A DNA stretch of 64,000 nucleotides from contig CAVQVM010000015.1 of NCBI GenBank assembly GCA_963717085.1, positions 186,001-250,000 on the forward strand. Reading direction: 5' to 3'. Position 1 is the first letter of the stretch; every line of letters starts with the position of its first letter. The DNA comes from DASQUK01 sp963717085 (GTDB lineage Bacteria > Actinomycetota > Acidimicrobiia > Acidimicrobiales > VFJN01). Below are positions 61,890-64,000 of the stretch, piece by piece. Below the pieces are notes generated by a model. That model made no database searches. It was not told the origin of the DNA and saw only the letters and a program-made list of their open reading frames with translations. Position numbers and translations under genes: made by a program.

Positions 61890-62206
61890 GAGCTCTCCTC
61901 CTCGAGTGCCGTCTTGAGGTCGGCGAGCGCCGTTACATGGCGCTCGGTGTACTTGTCGATCCAGCGGTCATGGATGAGCCGGATCGGTACCGGGTTGAGG
62001 TAGTGCAACTTCTCCCGCCCCGACCGGCGCGTGACGACCAGGGCCGCCTCCTCGAGCACACGCAGGTGCTTCATCACGCCGAAGCGCGTCATCTGCAGCT
62101 CGGACTCGAGGTCGGTGAGCGTCCGGCCGTCACGCTGGAACAGCCGGTCGAGCAGGTGTCGCCGTGTCGAGTCGGCGAGCGCCTTGAAGACCCGGTCGTC
62201 GTCCAC
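61886..62206 (-). CDS. ArsR-family transcriptional repressor
   Basis: This 106-aa winged helix protein has FKALADSTRRHLLDRLF, LESELQMTRFGVMKHLRVLE and VVTRRSGREKLHYLNPVP. It lacks metal-binding cysteines, so it is probably not a metal sensor. The start at GTG (VDDDRVFKALAD) leaves the palindromic operator just upstream of the gene. It likely represses itself and the two downstream genes. Confidence 0.85.
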   Translation of the reverse strand: MDDDRVFKALADSTRRHLLDRLFQRDGRTLTDLESELQMTRFGVMKHLRVLEEAALVVTRRSGREKLHYLNPVPIRLIHDRWIDKYTERHVTALADLKTALEEESS

Positions 62207-62218
62207 GCCGAGGACAAT

Positions 62219-62238
62219 ATGTGACCAATTAGTCACAT
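62219..62238. promoter_or_regulatory. Palindromic operator of the ArsR operon
   Basis: ATGTGAC-CAATTA-GTCACAT has perfect 7-bp arms with a 6-nt spacer, 13 nt upstream of the arsR-type start. Its low GC content stands out. It is a good candidate for the dimer binding site. Confidence 0.65.
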
Positions 62239-62281
62239 GTCAACCACACCCGGCCGACCCCGGAGGGCATCCGCCCGTGGT

Positions 62282-62296
62282 GAATAACTGTTATTC
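62282..62296. promoter_or_regulatory. Palindrome upstream of the TetR gene
   Basis: GAATAA-CTG-TTATTC, a perfect 6-bp inverted repeat, ends 7 nt before the GTG of the TetR-type gene. It is a likely self-regulatory operator. Confidence 0.6.
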
Positions 62297-62303
62297 TTAA
62301 ACC

Positions 62304-62969
62304 GTGCCGACCGCCACCAGGCCCAGTCACGGGATGGCCGGAACGGAACAGGCCACCGCCACGACCACCACCGCTCCCGATCCGTCCGTGCGTGATCGGC
62401 TGGTGGCGGCAGCCGCCGAGGTGTTCGCCGAGCGGGGCTACGAGGGCGCCCGGGTCCAAGAGATCGTCCGCCGGGCCGGCCTCAGCACCGGCGCCATCTA
62501 CACCAACTTCCGCAACAAGGCCGACCTGTTGCTCGCTGCGGTGGGCACCGCCCAGGTCGATTCACTGTTCGCCACCATCGAGCTCGCGGGCGATGCCGCC
62601 GATGGACTCCGCCACGCCGGTCACGAGCTGCCGACCGCGCGGCGGGACACGCGGCCGCTGCTGTTCGAGACGATGGTGGCGGCGCGCCGCGATCCCGAGG
62701 TGGCGGCGCTGTTACGCAGGCGGTTGATGAAGTTCCGGTCCCTCATGGCCCACGCGGTCGCCGCCGGGCAGCGGGACGGGAGCGTGGCCGCCGACGTCGA
62801 CGTCGACGCCGCCGCCGAGTTCTGCCAGGCGCTGGGCATGGGCTTCCTGCTGATGGAGGCCGTGGGGCTGCCGCACTCGGACGAGACCGGATGGCGCCAA
62901 CTCATCGATCGCCTGGTGGACTCCATCACCCCCGGCGACGGGAAGGAGCAGAGCCGTGGCCAGCAATGA
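62304..62969 (+). CDS. TetR-family transcriptional regulator
   Basis: This 221-aa protein has an N-terminal helix-turn-helix (VRDRLVAAAAEVFAERGYEG, RAGLSTGAIYTNFRNKADLL) and a helical ligand-binding half. A 25-residue Thr/Ala-rich leader precedes it, so the true start could be the ATG at 62334. The end overlaps the start of the di-iron protein gene by 14 nt, so both are likely co-transcribed and self-controlled. Confidence 0.88.
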   Translation: MPTATRPSHGMAGTEQATATTTTAPDPSVRDRLVAAAAEVFAERGYEGARVQEIVRRAGLSTGAIYTNFRNKADLLLAAVGTAQVDSLFATIELAGDAADGLRHAGHELPTARRDTRPLLFETMVAARRDPEVAALLRRRLMKFRSLMAHAVAAGQRDGSVAADVDVDAAAEFCQALGMGFLLMEAVGLPHSDETGWRQLIDRLVDSITPGDGKEQSRGQQ

Positions 62970-64000
62970 GCAGCTGATCGGCCGGCAAGACGTCGACGAC
63001 CTCGAGGCGATCCTCGCGGTCGCCAACACCGACGTCGACGAGGCCATCCACACCGTGGCCGACAACTCCGACGCGATCTTCACGTGGGACTACGAGAAGG
63101 GTGCCCGGCCCGCCCTCAACAAGCTCTACGAGAAGGCCAAGAACTCGCAGTGGAACGGCGAGACCGACCTGCCCTGGGACACGGAGGTCGACGTCGAGAA
63201 GTTGGCGAGCGAGATGGGTGGCAACCCAGTCATCCAGCGGTTCCGTGAGGCAGCCCGGATCCCGGGCTCACCGTTCGAGCACTTCACCGAGCGGGAGTGG
63301 ACCAACCTCGTCATCGAGGGGCAGAACTGGCGCCTCAGCCAGTTCATGCACGGCGAGCAGGGCGCCCTGCTGTGCACGGCCAAGATCGTCGAGAGCGTGC
63401 CCTGGATCGACGCCAAGTACTACGCCGCCACCCAGGTGATGGACGAGGCCCGCCATGTCGAGGTGTTCGCCAAGTACCTCGATACCAAGCTCACGGGCCA
63501 CTACCCGATCAACGCCCACCTGAAGATGCTGCTCGACGACATCATCAACGACAGCCGCTGGGACATGACCTACCTGGGCATGCAGGTCATGGTCGAGGGC
63601 CTGGCCCTGGCGGCGTTCGGGTTCATGCACATGCTCACGCAGGACCCGCTGCTCAAGCAGCTCCTGCGCTACGTCATGTCCGACGAGGCCCGCCACGTGG
63701 CGTTCGGGGTGCTGTCGCTGAAGGAGTACTACGGCGAGCTGACCGACGCCGAGCTACGGGAGCGCCAGGAATTCGCCTTCGAGGCGGCGGTGCGGATGCG
63801 GGACCGCTTCCTGCAGCAGGAGGTGTGGGAGCGCATGGGCATCGACCCGAGGCCCGTGGTCACCTCGATGCTGGCGATCCCGCCCAAGGAGAACATGTTC
63901 CAGCAGCTGCTGTTCTCCAAGATCGTCCCGAACTGCAAGAAGCTCGGCCTGCTCGACGCGTCGGGCGGCTGGCTGCGGCGCCGGTTCGAGGAGCTCGGCG
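62956..64000 (+). CDS. Ferritin-like di-iron protein (3' partial)
   Basis: GTG at 62956 after AAGGAG starts MASNEQLIGRQDVDDLEAIL. The frame is open to the window end (about 348 codons). The helical bundle has Glu in EGQNWRLSQFMHGEQGAL and two ExxH sites in DEARHVEVF and DEARHVAFG, the usual ligands of a carboxylate-bridged di-iron centre. It is likely a monooxygenase- or desaturase-like enzyme or a related ferritin-fold protein. The TetR gene upstream suggests response to a hydrophobic substrate. Confidence 0.8.
   Translation, partial: MASNEQLIGRQDVDDLEAILAVANTDVDEAIHTVADNSDAIFTWDYEKGARPALNKLYEKAKNSQWNGETDLPWDTEVDVEKLASEMGGNPVIQRFREAARIPGSPFEHFTEREWTNLVIEGQNWRLSQFMHGEQGALLCTAKIVESVPWIDAKYYAATQVMDEARHVEVFAKYLDTKLTGHYPINAHLKMLLDDIINDSRWDMTYLGMQVMVEGLALAAFGFMHMLTQDPLLKQLLRYVMSDEARHVAFGVLSLKEYYGELTDAELRERQEFAFEAAVRMRDRFLQQEVWERMGIDPRPVVTSMLAIPPKENMFQQLLFSKIVPNCKKLGLLDASGGWLRRRFEELG

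Overview
The window is high-GC, gene-dense DNA in which genes often overlap by ATGA or GTGA. The gene content points to an actinobacterium, and I infer the class Acidimicrobiia. The reasons are a QcrC-QcrA-QcrB bc1 branch placed directly behind ctaE, an EccC-type ATPase with WXG100-like proteins, an actinobacterial-style Tad locus, and a short GlmU. No rRNA, tRNA, CRISPR array or insertion sequence was recognised.

0-18 kb is an envelope/secretion block. It opens with the 3' part of an EccC-like triple-ATPase protein. A minus-strand operon follows (ESX-like helical protein, 686-aa DUF6571-like protein, beta-propeller lipoprotein). Divergent from it are a WXG100-like protein, a membrane Ser/Thr kinase and a LysM protein, and then a Tad/Flp pilus set (CpaB-like, CpaE-like, TadA, TadB, TadC, small pilin, two TadE-like, TadG-like). 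A MaoC-like gene and a lipoprotein plus PKD-like secreted-protein cassette interrupt the Tad genes.

18-31 kb is mostly housekeeping: PEBP protein, glmU, prs, rplY, pth, a CtaG-like protein, then ctaE-qcrC-qcrA-qcrB, a lipoprotein and an FtsH-like membrane metalloprotease. 31-43.8 kb mixes a GH3 glycosidase, small proteins, a valine/proline-repeat cell-surface protein, a LuxR-type regulator behind a leader ORF, a second decayed copy of the lipoprotein/PKD cassette, and an overlapping three-gene operon (N-formylglutamate amidohydrolase-like, QEGLA/MATCAP-like, GshB-like ATP-grasp).

43.8-58 kb is accessory and less dense. It has small membrane proteins, CsbD, an LLM oxidoreductase/GH13 pair, an Ala-rich coiled-coil operon, a hemerythrin protein with a histone-H1-like tail, three tandem STAS proteins, secreted proteins, and several broken or duplicated small genes. 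58-64 kb carries a sarcosine-oxidase-like flavoprotein, an ArsR-SRPBCC-YciI operon with an obvious operator, and TetR plus a ferritin-like di-iron protein running off the end.

Two window-wide observations stand out. Many accessory genes are split by single-base insertions, all in the same (+1) direction, which means either an insertion-biased assembly or real decay. Two long palindromes at 3177-3220 and 24226-24272 share an identical inner arm and have different but still pairing outer arms.
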